From JAKPQE01 sp041397845 (GTDB lineage: Bacteria; Pseudomonadota; Alphaproteobacteria; Rhizobiales; JAKPQE01), in NCBI GenBank assembly GCA_041397845.1, contig JAWKVW010000006.1, positions 62,001 to 126,000 of the forward strand: DNA of 64,000 bases. Reading direction: 5' to 3'. The notes below the pieces were generated by a model. That model did not search any database, was not told the DNA's origin, and worked only from the letters and a program-made list of their open reading frames with translations. Below are positions 1 to 9,504 of the stretch, in pieces. Each line of letters opens with the position of its first letter. Position 1 is the first letter of the stretch. The position numbers and the translations under genes were made by a program.

Positions 1-1038
1 AAGCTGGAGCAGACGCATCGCGACGTCGGTCGCGGCTGGATCGGCATCACCGACAAGTACTGGGCGGCGGTGCTGTTCCCGGACGATACGGCGCAGTTCG
101 ACGCGCGCTTCACCTATCGCCAGCGCAATGGCGTGGAGACCTACCAGACCGACTATCTCGGCAAGGCGCGCACCATCGCGGCCGGCGAGAAAGGCGAGAC
201 GACGGCGCGGCTCTTTGCCGGCGCCAAGGAGGTCGCGGCGGTCGACGGCTATGAAACCCAGTACAAGTTCGAGAACTTCGACCTCCTGATCGACTGGGGC
301 TGGTTCTACTTCTTCACCAAGCCGCTGTTCTACATCATCGACTGGCTGTTCAAGATGTTCGGCAACTTCGGCGTGGCGATCCTGCTCGTCACCGTCCTGG
401 TGAAGGCGATCTTCTTCCCGCTGGCGAACAAGTCCTACGTCTCGATGAGCCGGATGAAGAAGGTGCAGCCGTTGATGAAGGAGCTGCAGGACCGCTTCAA
501 GGACGACAAGATGCGCCAGCAGCAGGCGCTGATGGAGCTCTACAAGAAAGAGAAGATCAATCCGCTGTCCGGCTGCCTGCCGATCGTCGTCCAGATCCCG
601 GTGTTCTTCGCGCTCTACAAGGTGCTGTTCATCACCATCGAGATGCGCCACGCGCCGTTCTTCGGCTGGATTCACGATCTTGCCGCGCCGGATCCGACCA
701 CGCTCTTCAACCTGTTCGGCCTCATTCCCTGGACGCCGCCGCAGATGCTGATGATCGGTATCTGGCCGCTGATCATGGGCGTGACGATGTTCCTGCAGAT
801 GAAGCTCAACCCGGCACCGACCGATCCGGTGCAGGCTTCGATCTTCACCTGGATGCCGGTGATCTTCACCTTCATCCTCGGCTCGTTCCCGGCCGGCCTC
901 GTCATCTACTGGAGCTGGAACAACTTCCTGTCGATCGTCCAGCAGATGACGATCATGAAGCGGCAGGGGGTCAAGATCGAGCTCTGGGACAATCTCGCCG
1001 CGATGCTGAAACGCGGCGCCAAGGACACGACCGGCTGA
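1..1038 (+). CDS. yidC: Membrane protein insertase YidC, 5' truncated
   Basis: Inserts and folds inner-membrane proteins, alone or with SecYEG. The frame is open from base 1, so the start codon and much of the periplasmic domain lie outside the window. Visible are the end of the periplasmic beta domain (to about codon 90), a first membrane helix reading YFFTKPLFYIIDWLF, and a second (FGVAILLVTVLVKAIFFPLA). A charged cytoplasmic segment of SRMKKVQPLMKELQ type follows, then the hydrophobic helices around IVVQIPVFFALYKVLF, and a C-terminal pair ending near GLVIYWSWNN. This is the Oxa1/YidC core in the usual order. engB follows 13 bp downstream on the same strand, an association common in Proteobacteria. 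The identification is secure; only the N-terminus is missing. Confidence 0.96.
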   Translation, partial: KLEQTHRDVGRGWIGITDKYWAAVLFPDDTAQFDARFTYRQRNGVETYQTDYLGKARTIAAGEKGETTARLFAGAKEVAAVDGYETQYKFENFDLLIDWGWFYFFTKPLFYIIDWLFKMFGNFGVAILLVTVLVKAIFFPLANKSYVSMSRMKKVQPLMKELQDRFKDDKMRQQQALMELYKKEKINPLSGCLPIVVQIPVFFALYKVLFITIEMRHAPFFGWIHDLAAPDPTTLFNLFGLIPWTPPQMLMIGIWPLIMGVTMFLQMKLNPAPTDPVQASIFTWMPVIFTFILGSFPAGLVIYWSWNNFLSIVQQMTIMKRQGVKIELWDNLAAMLKRGAKDTTG

Positions 1039-1051
1039 GCGGACGCTTCCC

Positions 1052-1729
1052 ATGACCGACACGGCGCGGGACGCCGCCCTTGCAGAAGCAGCGCTCAGGA
1101 CATTTCAGGTGCCCTGGGCGTTCCGCACCGAGGTCCGGCATCTTGAAGACCTGCCGGCGATCGAGGGCGTCGAGATCGCCTTTGCCGGGCGCTCGAATGT
1201 CGGCAAGTCGAGCCTCATCAACGCCCTCACCTTCCAGAAGTCGCTGGCGCGGACCTCGAACACGCCGGGGCGCACGCAGGGTCTCGTGCTGTTCACCGGC
1301 GCGCCGGGCCTGACCATGATCGACATGCCCGGCTATGGCTATGCCGAGGCGCCCAAGCACACGGTCGACACCTGGACGAAGCTCATCCTCGACTATCTGC
1401 GCGGCCGGCCGACGCTGCGCCGGGTGTTCCTGCTCATCGATTCGCGGCACGGCCTGAAGAAGACCGACGTGCAGGTGATGGACCTGCTCGACAAGTCCGC
1501 CGTCGGCTACCAGATCGTGCTGACCAAGGCCGACAAGCCGAAGGGTGTCGATCTCGACAAGACCGAGGCGGCCGTCGCCAAGGCGATCGCCAAGCGGCCG
1601 GCGGCGCATCCGGTCATCATCCGGACGTCCTCGATTGCCGGCAGCGGCCTTGAGACGCTGCGCACAGAAATCTACACGCTGACGCTCGGCCCCGGCGAGT
1701 GGCCGACGGCGAGCGACGAATTGCGGTAG
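1052..1729 (+). CDS. engB: Ribosome-biogenesis GTPase EngB (YihA/YsxC)
   Basis: A small GTPase needed for large-subunit ribosome assembly. The 225-residue protein carries G1 as GRSNVGKSSLIN (about residues 46-57), G3 as DMPGYG (about 91-96) and G4 as TKAD (about 158-161), in family order. The N-terminal 35 residues form the usual short extension before the G domain. The ATG lies 13 bp after the yidC stop, so the two are probably co-transcribed. The length is slightly above the usual 195-215 residues because of the N-terminal extension. Confidence 0.95.
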   Translation: MTDTARDAALAEAALRTFQVPWAFRTEVRHLEDLPAIEGVEIAFAGRSNVGKSSLINALTFQKSLARTSNTPGRTQGLVLFTGAPGLTMIDMPGYGYAEAPKHTVDTWTKLILDYLRGRPTLRRVFLLIDSRHGLKKTDVQVMDLLDKSAVGYQIVLTKADKPKGVDLDKTEAAVAKAIAKRPAAHPVIIRTSSIAGSGLETLRTEIYTLTLGPGEWPTASDELR

Positions 1730-1859
1730 CCATGGCGCGACGCCGGCCCTTCACAGGCCGGCCGCAAGCGGCTATTCAAACGAGCGGAACGTGGCGGCGC
1801 GGCGCAGCCGATGACGGGCGTTCCGGATGATCGGGGCCTATTCCAGCGAGGGCGAAGCG

Positions 1860-2828
1860 ATGGCGGCAAACGATCCGAAACTCGTGACGGTGTTCGGCGG
1901 CTCCGGCTTTGTCGGGCGGCACGTCGTCAGGGCGCTGGTCAAGCGCGGCCACAGGGTGCGCGTTGCGGTGCGCCGGCCGGATCTGGCGAACTTCCTGCAG
2001 CCGATCGGCGCGGTCGGCCAGATCCACGCCGTGCAGGCCAATCTTCGCTATCCCGATTCGGTGGCGCGGGCCGTTGATGGCGCCGACGCCGTCGTCAACG
2101 CGGTCGGCATTCTCTACGAGACCGGCAAGCAGCGCTTCGGCGCGGTGCAGGCGACCGGCCCGAAGGCAATCGCCGAGGCGGCGCGCGATGCCGGTATCGG
2201 CAATTTCGTGCAGATCTCGGCGATCGGCGCCGATGCCGGCTCGAAGTCTGATTATGCCAAGACCAAGGCGGCCGGCGAGACCGCCGTCTTCAACGCGGTG
2301 CCCGGCGCTGTCGTGCTGCGGCCCTCGATCGTGTTCGGACCGGAAGACGATTTCTTCAACCGCTTCGCGGCGATGGCCCGGCTGTCGCCGGTGCTGCCGC
2401 TGATCGGCGGCGGCAAGACCCGGTTCCAGCCGGTGTTCGTCGGCGACGTCGCGGCGGCCGTTGCCAAGGCGGTCTCGGGCGAGGCCAAGGCCGGCACGGT
2501 CTATGAGCTCGGCGGGCCGCAGGTCTTCACCTTCGCCGAACTGATGGAGCTGATGCTGAAGGTCATCGCCCGCAAGCGCCTGCTGGTGCCGGTGCCGGGC
2601 ATTCCGGCAAAGCTCATGGCGCGGGTGCTGGAGCTGCTGCCGAAGCCGCTGCTGACCTGCGACCAGTTGATCATGCTCGAGAAGGACAATGTCGTCAGCG
2701 ACGCGGCGATCGCGGAAGGGCGCACGCTCGCCGGTCTCGGACTGACAACGGAAACGCTGGCGGCCGAGCCGAGCTATCTCTACCGCTTCCGGGCGCACGG
2801 CCAGTTCGAGGCGCAGCGCAGCTTCTGA
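1860..2828 (+). CDS. NAD(P)-binding protein, complex I NDUFA9-like subunit family
   Basis: An atypical short-chain dehydrogenase/epimerase of the family that includes the mitochondrial complex I accessory subunit NDUFA9. The Rossmann motif GGSGFVGRHVV is near residue 13, followed by an acidic/basic strand (RVAVRRP) and an NAVGILYE stretch. The SDR Tyr-Lys pair is present as YAKTKA near residue 127. A C-terminal alpha-helical part follows (LMARVLELLPKPLL). I chose the ATG at 1860 because a GAGGG lies about 7 bases upstream; an in-frame ATG at 1827 would add 11 residues. Alphaproteobacteria commonly carry this gene outside the nuo operon. Its role in complex I is inferred from the family only. 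A terminator-like hairpin follows at 2859-2883. Confidence 0.85.
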   Translation: MAANDPKLVTVFGGSGFVGRHVVRALVKRGHRVRVAVRRPDLANFLQPIGAVGQIHAVQANLRYPDSVARAVDGADAVVNAVGILYETGKQRFGAVQATGPKAIAEAARDAGIGNFVQISAIGADAGSKSDYAKTKAAGETAVFNAVPGAVVLRPSIVFGPEDDFFNRFAAMARLSPVLPLIGGGKTRFQPVFVGDVAAAVAKAVSGEAKAGTVYELGGPQVFTFAELMELMLKVIARKRLLVPVPGIPAKLMARVLELLPKPLLTCDQLIMLEKDNVVSDAAIAEGRTLAGLGLTTETLAAEPSYLYRFRAHGQFEAQRSF

Positions 2829-2858
2829 GTGGCGCGCCGGCGACCCCTCACCAACGAC

Positions 2859-2883
2859 AAAGGGCGGCCTCGTGCCGCCCTTT
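2859..2883 (+). terminator. Terminator-like hairpin after the NDUFA9-like gene
   Basis: A perfect 10-bp inverted repeat (AAAGGGCGGC, loop of 5, GCCGCCCTTT) sits 31 bp after the stop codon. The arms end in AAA/TTT, so it could act in both directions between convergent genes: the nucleotidase gene ends on the other side. No longer T run follows. Confidence 0.6.
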
Positions 2884-2893
2884 GCATGTCGGG

Positions 2894-3658
2894 TCAGGTG
2901 GCCACCGTCATATCACCGGGCGAGGCCGGCGAGGAAGGCGGCGAGATCGTCGGTGACGAACTCGCACATGCGGGTCGACGGCGCCTTCCAGTTCCCATTC
3001 CTCGCGAAACACCTGGCGGGTGCCTCGGCACAATGAGCACCGTGCGCATGCCGATCTCGTGCGGTACGGCGAGATTGCGCGGCAGGTCCTCGAACATCGC
3101 CGCGCGCTTCGGGTCGATGCCGGTGCGGGCGATGAAGCGGTCGTAGGTCTCGCGGTACGGCTTGGGCATGTGGTCGGCGGCAACGATGTCGAAGATGTCG
3201 TCGAAATGCCCGGCGATGCCGAGGCGGCCGGCGACCTTCTCGGCGTGGGACACCGAGCCGTTGGTGAAGATGTATTTGCGCCCGGCAAGGCCGGCGATCG
3301 CCTCGCCGAGGGCGGGATCGGGCGGCACCGGCGAATGGTCGATGTCGTGAACGAACTCGAGGAACGCGTCCGGCGATATGCCGTGCTCGATCATCAGGCC
3401 GCGCATGGTGGTGCCGTAGCGCTGGTAGTAATCCTTCTGCACCCGGTAGGCATCATCCGGTCCGAGGTCGAGCAGGCGCTCGACATAGGTGCGGATCTTC
3501 ACGTCGATCTGGGCAAACAGATTGACGTGCTCCGGATAGAGGGTGTTGTCGAGATCGAACACCCAGCTATCGATGCCGGCGAAGGCCTCTTGCGGCGCAA
3601 GGCCCGAGGAACTGGTCACGGCGGCGGCCTCAGTGCTTGATGAGGGTGCCGACGCCAT
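2894..3658 (-). CDS. HAD-family pyrimidine 5'-nucleotidase, C-terminus frameshifted
   Basis: A HAD-superfamily phosphatase of the pyrimidine 5'-nucleotidase (SDT1-like) type. HAD motif I is FDLDNTLYP (about residues 34-42), motif II is IFTNGS and the motif III/IV region is MFEDLPRNL. From about residue 217 the frame read here becomes Arg/Pro/Ser-rich and unlike the family. A normal C-terminus is recovered by two shifts: near 3021-3032, into a frame reading VFREEWELEGAVDPHV, then near 2962-2971, into one reading FVTDDLAAFLAGLAR and stopping at 2913-2915. Both shifts are in the same direction (one extra base, or two missing, each). The start overlaps the 3' end of argB by 29 bp, so the two genes are likely co-transcribed; this pairing is common in Rhizobiales. 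An in-frame GTG 13 codons in is an alternative start. Confidence 0.85.
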   Translation of the reverse strand: MASAPSSSTEAAAVTSSSGLAPQEAFAGIDSWVFDLDNTLYPEHVNLFAQIDVKIRTYVERLLDLGPDDAYRVQKDYYQRYGTTMRGLMIEHGISPDAFLEFVHDIDHSPVPPDPALGEAIAGLAGRKYIFTNGSVSHAEKVAGRLGIAGHFDDIFDIVAADHMPKPYRETYDRFIARTGIDPKRAAMFEDLPRNLAVPHEIGMRTVLIVPRHPPGVSRGMGTGRRRRPACASSSPTISPPSSPASPGDMTVAT

Positions 3659-4550
3659 GATCGGTGTAGAGCTCGAGCAGCACGGCGTGGGGCACGCGGC
3701 CGTCGAGAATGACGACGCCCTCGACGCCCTGGCGCAGCGACTGGATGCAGGTCTCGACCTTCGGGATCATGCCGCCGGAGATGGTGCCGTCGGCGATGAG
3801 GGCCTTGGCCTCGGAGACGGTGAGTTCGCGGATGAGCTTGCCGTCGCGATCGAGGACACCGGCGACATCCGTCAGGAACAGCAGGCGACGGGCGCCGAGC
3901 GCGCCGGCAATCGCGCCGGCGAACGTGTCGGCATTGACGTTGTAGGTCTCGCCGTCGTCACCGAAGGCAACAGGGGCAATGACCGGCACGAGATCGGAAT
4001 GGGCGATGACGTCGAGAACCTTGCGGTTGACGGTGTCGGGCTCGCCGACGAAGCCGAGGTCGATGACCTTCTCGATGTTCGAATCGGGGTCCTTCATGGT
4101 GCGGGTCGCCTTCCTGGCGCGCACCATGTTGCCGTCCTTGCCGCAAAGGCCGATGGCGCGGCCGCCGGCATGATTGATCGAGGCGACGATCTGCTTGTTG
4201 ATGAGGCCGGCGAGAACCATCTCGACGATTTCGACGGTGGCCTTGTCGGTGACGCGCAGGCCGCCGCGGAACTCGCTCTTGATGCCGAGACGCTCCAGCA
4301 TCGAGCCGATCTGCGGGCCGCCGCCATGAACGACGACCGGATTGACGCCGCTCTGCTTCAGGAGCGCGATGTCGCGGGCAAAGGCGTTGGCCGTCGCATC
4401 GTCGACCATGGCGTGGCCGCCGTATTTCACCACCACGGTCTGACTGTCGTAGCGCTGCATGTAGGGCAGCGCGCCGGACAGCACGCGGGCTTCGCGGACA
4501 TAGATATCGCGGCGGGATTCGGCGTCGTCGGTCATTGGTCCGTCCGTCAT
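3630..4550 (-). CDS. argB: Acetylglutamate kinase ArgB
   Basis: Phosphorylates N-acetyl-L-glutamate in the second step of arginine biosynthesis. The amino-acid-kinase fold is clear: VVVKYGGHAM for the phosphate-binding Lys/Gly loop, VVVHGGGPQI for the second glycine loop, NADTFAGAIA and LFLTDVAGVL for substrate and nucleotide binding, and GGMIPKVETC near the C-terminus. I placed the start at the ATG ending at 4550 (306 aa). The ATG five codons further in (4535) has a GGACGG upstream and is about equally likely; the open frame continues to 4634, but that part reads unlike the family. It precedes the HAD nucleotidase with a 29-bp overlap. Confidence 0.95.
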   Translation of the reverse strand: MTDGPMTDDAESRRDIYVREARVLSGALPYMQRYDSQTVVVKYGGHAMVDDATANAFARDIALLKQSGVNPVVVHGGGPQIGSMLERLGIKSEFRGGLRVTDKATVEIVEMVLAGLINKQIVASINHAGGRAIGLCGKDGNMVRARKATRTMKDPDSNIEKVIDLGFVGEPDTVNRKVLDVIAHSDLVPVIAPVAFGDDGETYNVNADTFAGAIAGALGARRLLFLTDVAGVLDRDGKLIRELTVSEAKALIADGTISGGMIPKVETCIQSLRQGVEGVVILDGRVPHAVLLELYTDHGVGTLIKH

Positions 4551-4669
4551 CGGGGTCAATCCGTATGGCCGGGCACGACGTGGTGCGAAGCGCCGGTCCC
4601 GTCGGGTCTTAGCGCTTTTCCCCTCGCCTCTCAATGCCCCGGCCGAGAGGCCGCCCTTTGCCGGCCGCC

Positions 4670-5172
4670 TCAGCGGTCAGCGAATTCCTCGACGAGATCG
4701 CGCAGCTCGAGGGCACGCTCGGCGGTCGTCTCCATCGAGCAATAGGCAGAGGCCGGGATGCCGGCGGTGCCGCCCTCGAACCTGGCATGGGCGAAGCCGC
4801 ATTTGGCATCGCGCCATTTGATCCAGAGGCGCTGGACGTCGCGATATTCCGTGGCAACCCCGGCCGGCATGGCGTCGCGGGCCATTGCGTACCAGTCATT
4901 CAGGAGCCCGTCCCAGATCGCCTCCTCACGGCGGGCGCAGCCGGCCATGCCGTGGGTATGCTGGTTCTCGGGATCCTCAAGGCAAGGGTCGGCGACGATG
5001 CCGATGCAGTCATGGGCGATATCGCGGCGCGTGGCTCCGGCCGAAGCCTCGAGGCAATCATGGATCGTCTGGATGTGATCCGCGGTCGGGGCATAGGGAC
5101 TGTCGTCGGACGCGGCAAGTGCGCCGCACCGGCCGACAGCGATGGCAGCAACAGCGCGGGGATGCGTCGCAT
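4670..5172 (-). CDS. Secreted LprI/DUF1311-like cysteine-rich protein, frameshifted signal peptide
   Basis: A small exported protein with a lysozyme-inhibitor LprI N-terminal-type (DUF1311) domain. The pattern includes paired cysteines (HDCLEA, HDCIGIVADPCLE, AGCARREEAIWDGLLNDWY), then VQRLWIKWRDAKCGF and a final YCSMETTAERALELRDLV, which is the family's C-terminal signature. Read in the domain frame the gene has no signal peptide. An ATG at 5172 in another frame encodes MRRIPALLLPSLSAGAA, a good signal peptide. One missing G near 5120-5127 (gcggcgca for gcggcggca) would join it to LAASDDSPYAP in the domain frame. Without the correction the frame opens at 5233. The function is not established; lysozyme-inhibitor activity is known only for some relatives. 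Confidence 0.75.
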
Positions 5173-5321
5173 GGAGGCTGCTTCCGGGCGAGCGGCACGG
5201 TCGCGGCACGATGCCGATGTGTCTGCCGCTCAACGATTAGCCGGTTTGCAGATGCACCTCAATCGGCAGGCACGCGGAGTCTGGAGGGCCTGGACCCCTC
5301 ACCTCTCGCCCTTGGGGCCAG

Positions 5322-5356
5322 CCCTCACCCTAACCCTCTCCCCAACGGGGAGAGGG
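5322..5356. repeat. REP-like palindromic element
   Basis: A CCCTCACCCTAACCCTCTCC tract runs into a perfect palindrome, CCCTCTCC-CCAACG-GGGAGAGGG (about 5334-5356). This motif is scattered through the intergenic regions of many Proteobacteria as a REP-like dispersed repeat. It lies in the 265-bp gap between the LprI-like gene and gpmI. Only one copy is in the window. Confidence 0.6.
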
Positions 5357-5384
5357 ACGCAAGGTGCTCGCTCGTGAAGCCCTC

Positions 5385-5427
5385 GCGAGCTGCGGGCGCG
5401 GCGCGACCGACCGGCGCCCGCGAGCTC
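5385..5427 (-). terminator. GC-rich hairpin downstream of gpmI
   Basis: An inverted repeat with GCGGGCGC / GCGCCCGC arms (5392-5399 and 5414-5421), extended outward by imperfect GAGCT/GAGCTC pairing. It starts 11 bp beyond the recovered gpmI stop codon. No T run follows on the minus strand, so it may be a repeat hairpin rather than a terminator. Confidence 0.35.
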
Positions 5428-5437
5428 ATCCCGTCGC

Positions 5438-7084
<1,647 letters not shown>

Positions 7085-7090
7085 AGCGGT

Positions 7091-7986
7091 TCATCTCTGC
7101 CGATCACGTGAATTCCGGGAACAAAAGGCCGGCGGCCTGACGCGCGGGCCGGCGCGATATGGCGGCCGGTCGAACACCTCGCCGGGCCGGGCACGTCCGC
7201 CATCGAATAAACGCCGGGCTTGCGGCCCCGGCCCCAGAGCGCGGCCTTGACGGCGCCACGCGAGAAGATGGTGCGATCCCCGGCGCGGTGGGTGAAGCCG
7301 ATGCGCTCGCCCTCGCCGGCCAGGATGACGGTGTGGTCGCCGATGACCGAGCCGCCGCGCAGGGTGGCAAAGCCGATGTCGCCGACCGGGCGCGGGCCGG
7401 TGTGGCCGTCGCGGGTGCGCACCGAACGCTCGCCGAGGGCGATGCCCCGGCCGCTGGCGGCGGCCTTCCCGAGCAGGAGCGCAGTGCCCGAGGGGGCGTC
7501 GACCTTGTGGCGGTGATGCATCTCGACGATCTCGATGTCGAACTCCTCGGAGAGCGCCTTGGCGGCGCGCTGGACGAGGGCGGCAAGGAGATTGACGCCA
7601 AGGCTCATATTGCCGGAGCGAACGATGACGGCATGGCGGCCGGCGGCGCGGATACGCTCGTCATCGGCGGCGGAAAGGCCGGTGGTGCCGATGACGTGGA
7701 CGATACGGGCCTGGGCGGCGATCGCCGAGAAGGCGACGGTCGCGGCCGGCGAGGTGAAGTCGAGAACGCCATCCGCCCTGGCAAAGACCGGCAGCGGATC
7801 GTCGCTGACCGCGACACCGAGGGCATCGAGGCCGGCAAGACGCCCGGCATCCTCGCCAAGGGCCGGCGAGCCCTCGCGCTCGATGGCGCCGACAAGGGTC
7901 GCGCCCTCGGTCGAGGCCACCATGCGGACCAGCGCCTGACCCATCCGCCCGGCCGCGCCGACAACCACGAGCCGCATCTCGGACAT
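7091..7986 (-). CDS. dapB: 4-hydroxy-tetrahydrodipicolinate reductase DapB, 3' frameshift
   Basis: Reduces hydroxy-tetrahydrodipicolinate in the lysine/diaminopimelate pathway. The N-terminal Rossmann motif is VVGAAGRMGQ and the catalytic and substrate-binding signature HHRHKVDAPSGTAL is complete, followed by TRDGHTGPR and GDHTVILAGEGER. The family normally ends in an SMADVLGL-type motif. Here the frame changes after YSMADV (near 7180-7195) and then runs on without a stop into gpmI. In another frame a GEVFDRPPYRAGPR tail ends at 7091. The start is the ATG at 7986, six bases after GGGAGA; an ATG two codons upstream is too close to that site. dapB followed by a phosphoglycerate mutase gene is a known rhizobial order. 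As the enzyme is essential for cell-wall precursors, a consensus error is likely. Confidence 0.9.
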
Positions 7987-8104
7987 GATCATTCTCCCGA
8001 TGTTCTTCTTCGCATTGCGGTATAGCAGTGCTGCCGCGCCGGCGGAAGCCAGACCTTGCGGAAGCGCCGGCGAGCCGCAGGTTCTGCCGTTGTTGGCGAC
8101 GCCC

Positions 8105-8806
8105 TCAGGCGTCGGCGATTTCGGCAACGATCGCCCTTGCGGCGGCGGCCGGATCGCCCGCGCCGACGACCGGACGGCCGACGACGAGATGATCGGCGCC
8201 GGCGCGGATCGCCTCGGCCGGGGTCATGACACGCTTCTGGTCACCGATGGCGGCACCGGCCGGACGAACGCCGGGCGTCACCAGCGCCATCGCCGGGCCG
8301 GCGACGCGGCGCACGGTCGTCACCTCCATCGGCGAGCAGACGAGGCCGTCAATTCCGGCCTCGCGGGCCTGGGCGGCGCGGCGCTCGACCAGCGCCGGCA
8401 CGGTGCCGGTGTAGCCGGCCTCGGCGAGATCGGCCTCATCGTAGGAGGTCAGCACGGTGACGCCGAGGATCTTCAGCGGAGCATCGCCGCGCCCCCTGGC
8501 GGCGGCGCGCATCGTCTGCGGATAGGCGTGCACGGTGACGAAGGTCATGCCGAGATTGGCGATGTTCTCGACGGCGTGCTCGACGGTGTTGCCGATGTCG
8601 TGCAGCTTGACGTCGAGGAAGACCTTCTTGCCGGCGGCGGCGAGGTCGCGCGCCAGCTCGAGGCCGCCGCAGAAGACGAGCTGATAGCCGAGCTTGTAGA
8701 AGGTCGCGGCATCGCCGAGGGTTTCGACCATGCGGCTGGCCTCGCCGACGGTCGGCAGGTCGAGGGCGACGATCATGCGGTCGCGCGGGTCGATGATCCC
8801 GGTCAT
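8105..8806 (-). CDS. pyrF: Orotidine 5'-phosphate decarboxylase PyrF
   Basis: Makes UMP from OMP, the last step of de novo pyrimidine synthesis. The 233-residue protein has the N-terminal IVALDLP strand and the catalytic Lys/Asp signature FLDVKLHDIGNTV (Asp-x-Lys-x-x-Asp, about residues 65-71). It also has VTVHAYPQTM, a GLVCSP motif, VTPGVRP and the phosphate-binding ADHLVVGRPVV near the C-terminus. Length is standard for the bacterial group I enzyme. It lies 118 bp upstream of dapB on the same strand and 48 bp downstream of the FMN reductase gene. Confidence 0.97.
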   Translation of the reverse strand: MTGIIDPRDRMIVALDLPTVGEASRMVETLGDAATFYKLGYQLVFCGGLELARDLAAAGKKVFLDVKLHDIGNTVEHAVENIANLGMTFVTVHAYPQTMRAAARGRGDAPLKILGVTVLTSYDEADLAEAGYTGTVPALVERRAAQAREAGIDGLVCSPMEVTTVRRVAGPAMALVTPGVRPAGAAIGDQKRVMTPAEAIRAGADHLVVGRPVVGAGDPAAAARAIVAEIADA

Positions 8807-8854
8807 TGAATGTCCTTTCGGCTTGCGGCGGTCAGGCGTTCGCTCCGGCGGTGC

Positions 8855-9448
8855 TTATGACCGTTTTGCGAGACCCTCGCCAGAGATGAATTCGACAAGG
8901 CAGCGCGCCACCTGGCGCGACAGGCCCTGATGGCGCGGGTCGACCAGTTCGCCGGCCTCGTCGAAGGCTTTCGTGGCGTGCTGGATCAGCACCTGCTCGG
9001 AAATCACATAGGCGCCAAGGCCGAGCTCGAGCACCTGGCGCAGCATCATCAGGCCGCGCTGGCCGCCGGCCATGCCGGGCGAGGCCGAACCGATGGCGAA
9101 GGGGCGGCGCGAGAAGACCGAGCCGCGCGGCGCATAGGGCGGGCCGATGCGCGACACCCAGTCGAGGGTGTTCTTCATCAGCGGCGAGACGCCGGCATTG
9201 TATTCGGGACTGGCGAGAAAGACGCCATCATGGGCGCGCACCAGCCGGGCGAGCTTCTCGGCCGCTTCCGGCACGCCCTTTTCGTCCTCGAAGTCGCCGT
9301 CATAGATCGGCAGCGGATAGTCGAGGGCCGAGACCAGCGTCACCTCGGCACCGAGCAGGGCCAGCTCCTTGGCCATCACCGCGGCGAGGCGGCGATTGAA
9401 CGAGGCGGCGCGGACCGAGCCGGCAAGCACGAGTATGCGGGGGATCAT
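8855..9448 (-). CDS. NADPH-dependent FMN reductase family protein
   Basis: A flavodoxin-fold quinone/FMN/chromate reductase of the NADPH_dep_FMN_red family. The 197-residue protein begins MIPRILVLAGSVRAASFNRRL (start of a phosphate-binding LAGSxR loop). It continues with the flavin-binding SPEYNAGVSPLMKN and the SASPGMAGGQRGL loop. I placed the start at the ATG ending at 9448, which has a GAGGAG about 5 bases upstream, rather than at the longer in-frame start at 9529. It is followed by pyrF on the same strand. The physiological substrate cannot be told from sequence. Confidence 0.88.
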   Translation of the reverse strand: MIPRILVLAGSVRAASFNRRLAAVMAKELALLGAEVTLVSALDYPLPIYDGDFEDEKGVPEAAEKLARLVRAHDGVFLASPEYNAGVSPLMKNTLDWVSRIGPPYAPRGSVFSRRPFAIGSASPGMAGGQRGLMMLRQVLELGLGAYVISEQVLIQHATKAFDEAGELVDPRHQGLSRQVARCLVEFISGEGLAKRS

Positions 9449-9504
9449 CGGCGTCTCCTCGGGTGTCTCCCCCGAGGTTATAGCAGAGATGGCGCGCCGC
9501 GGCG

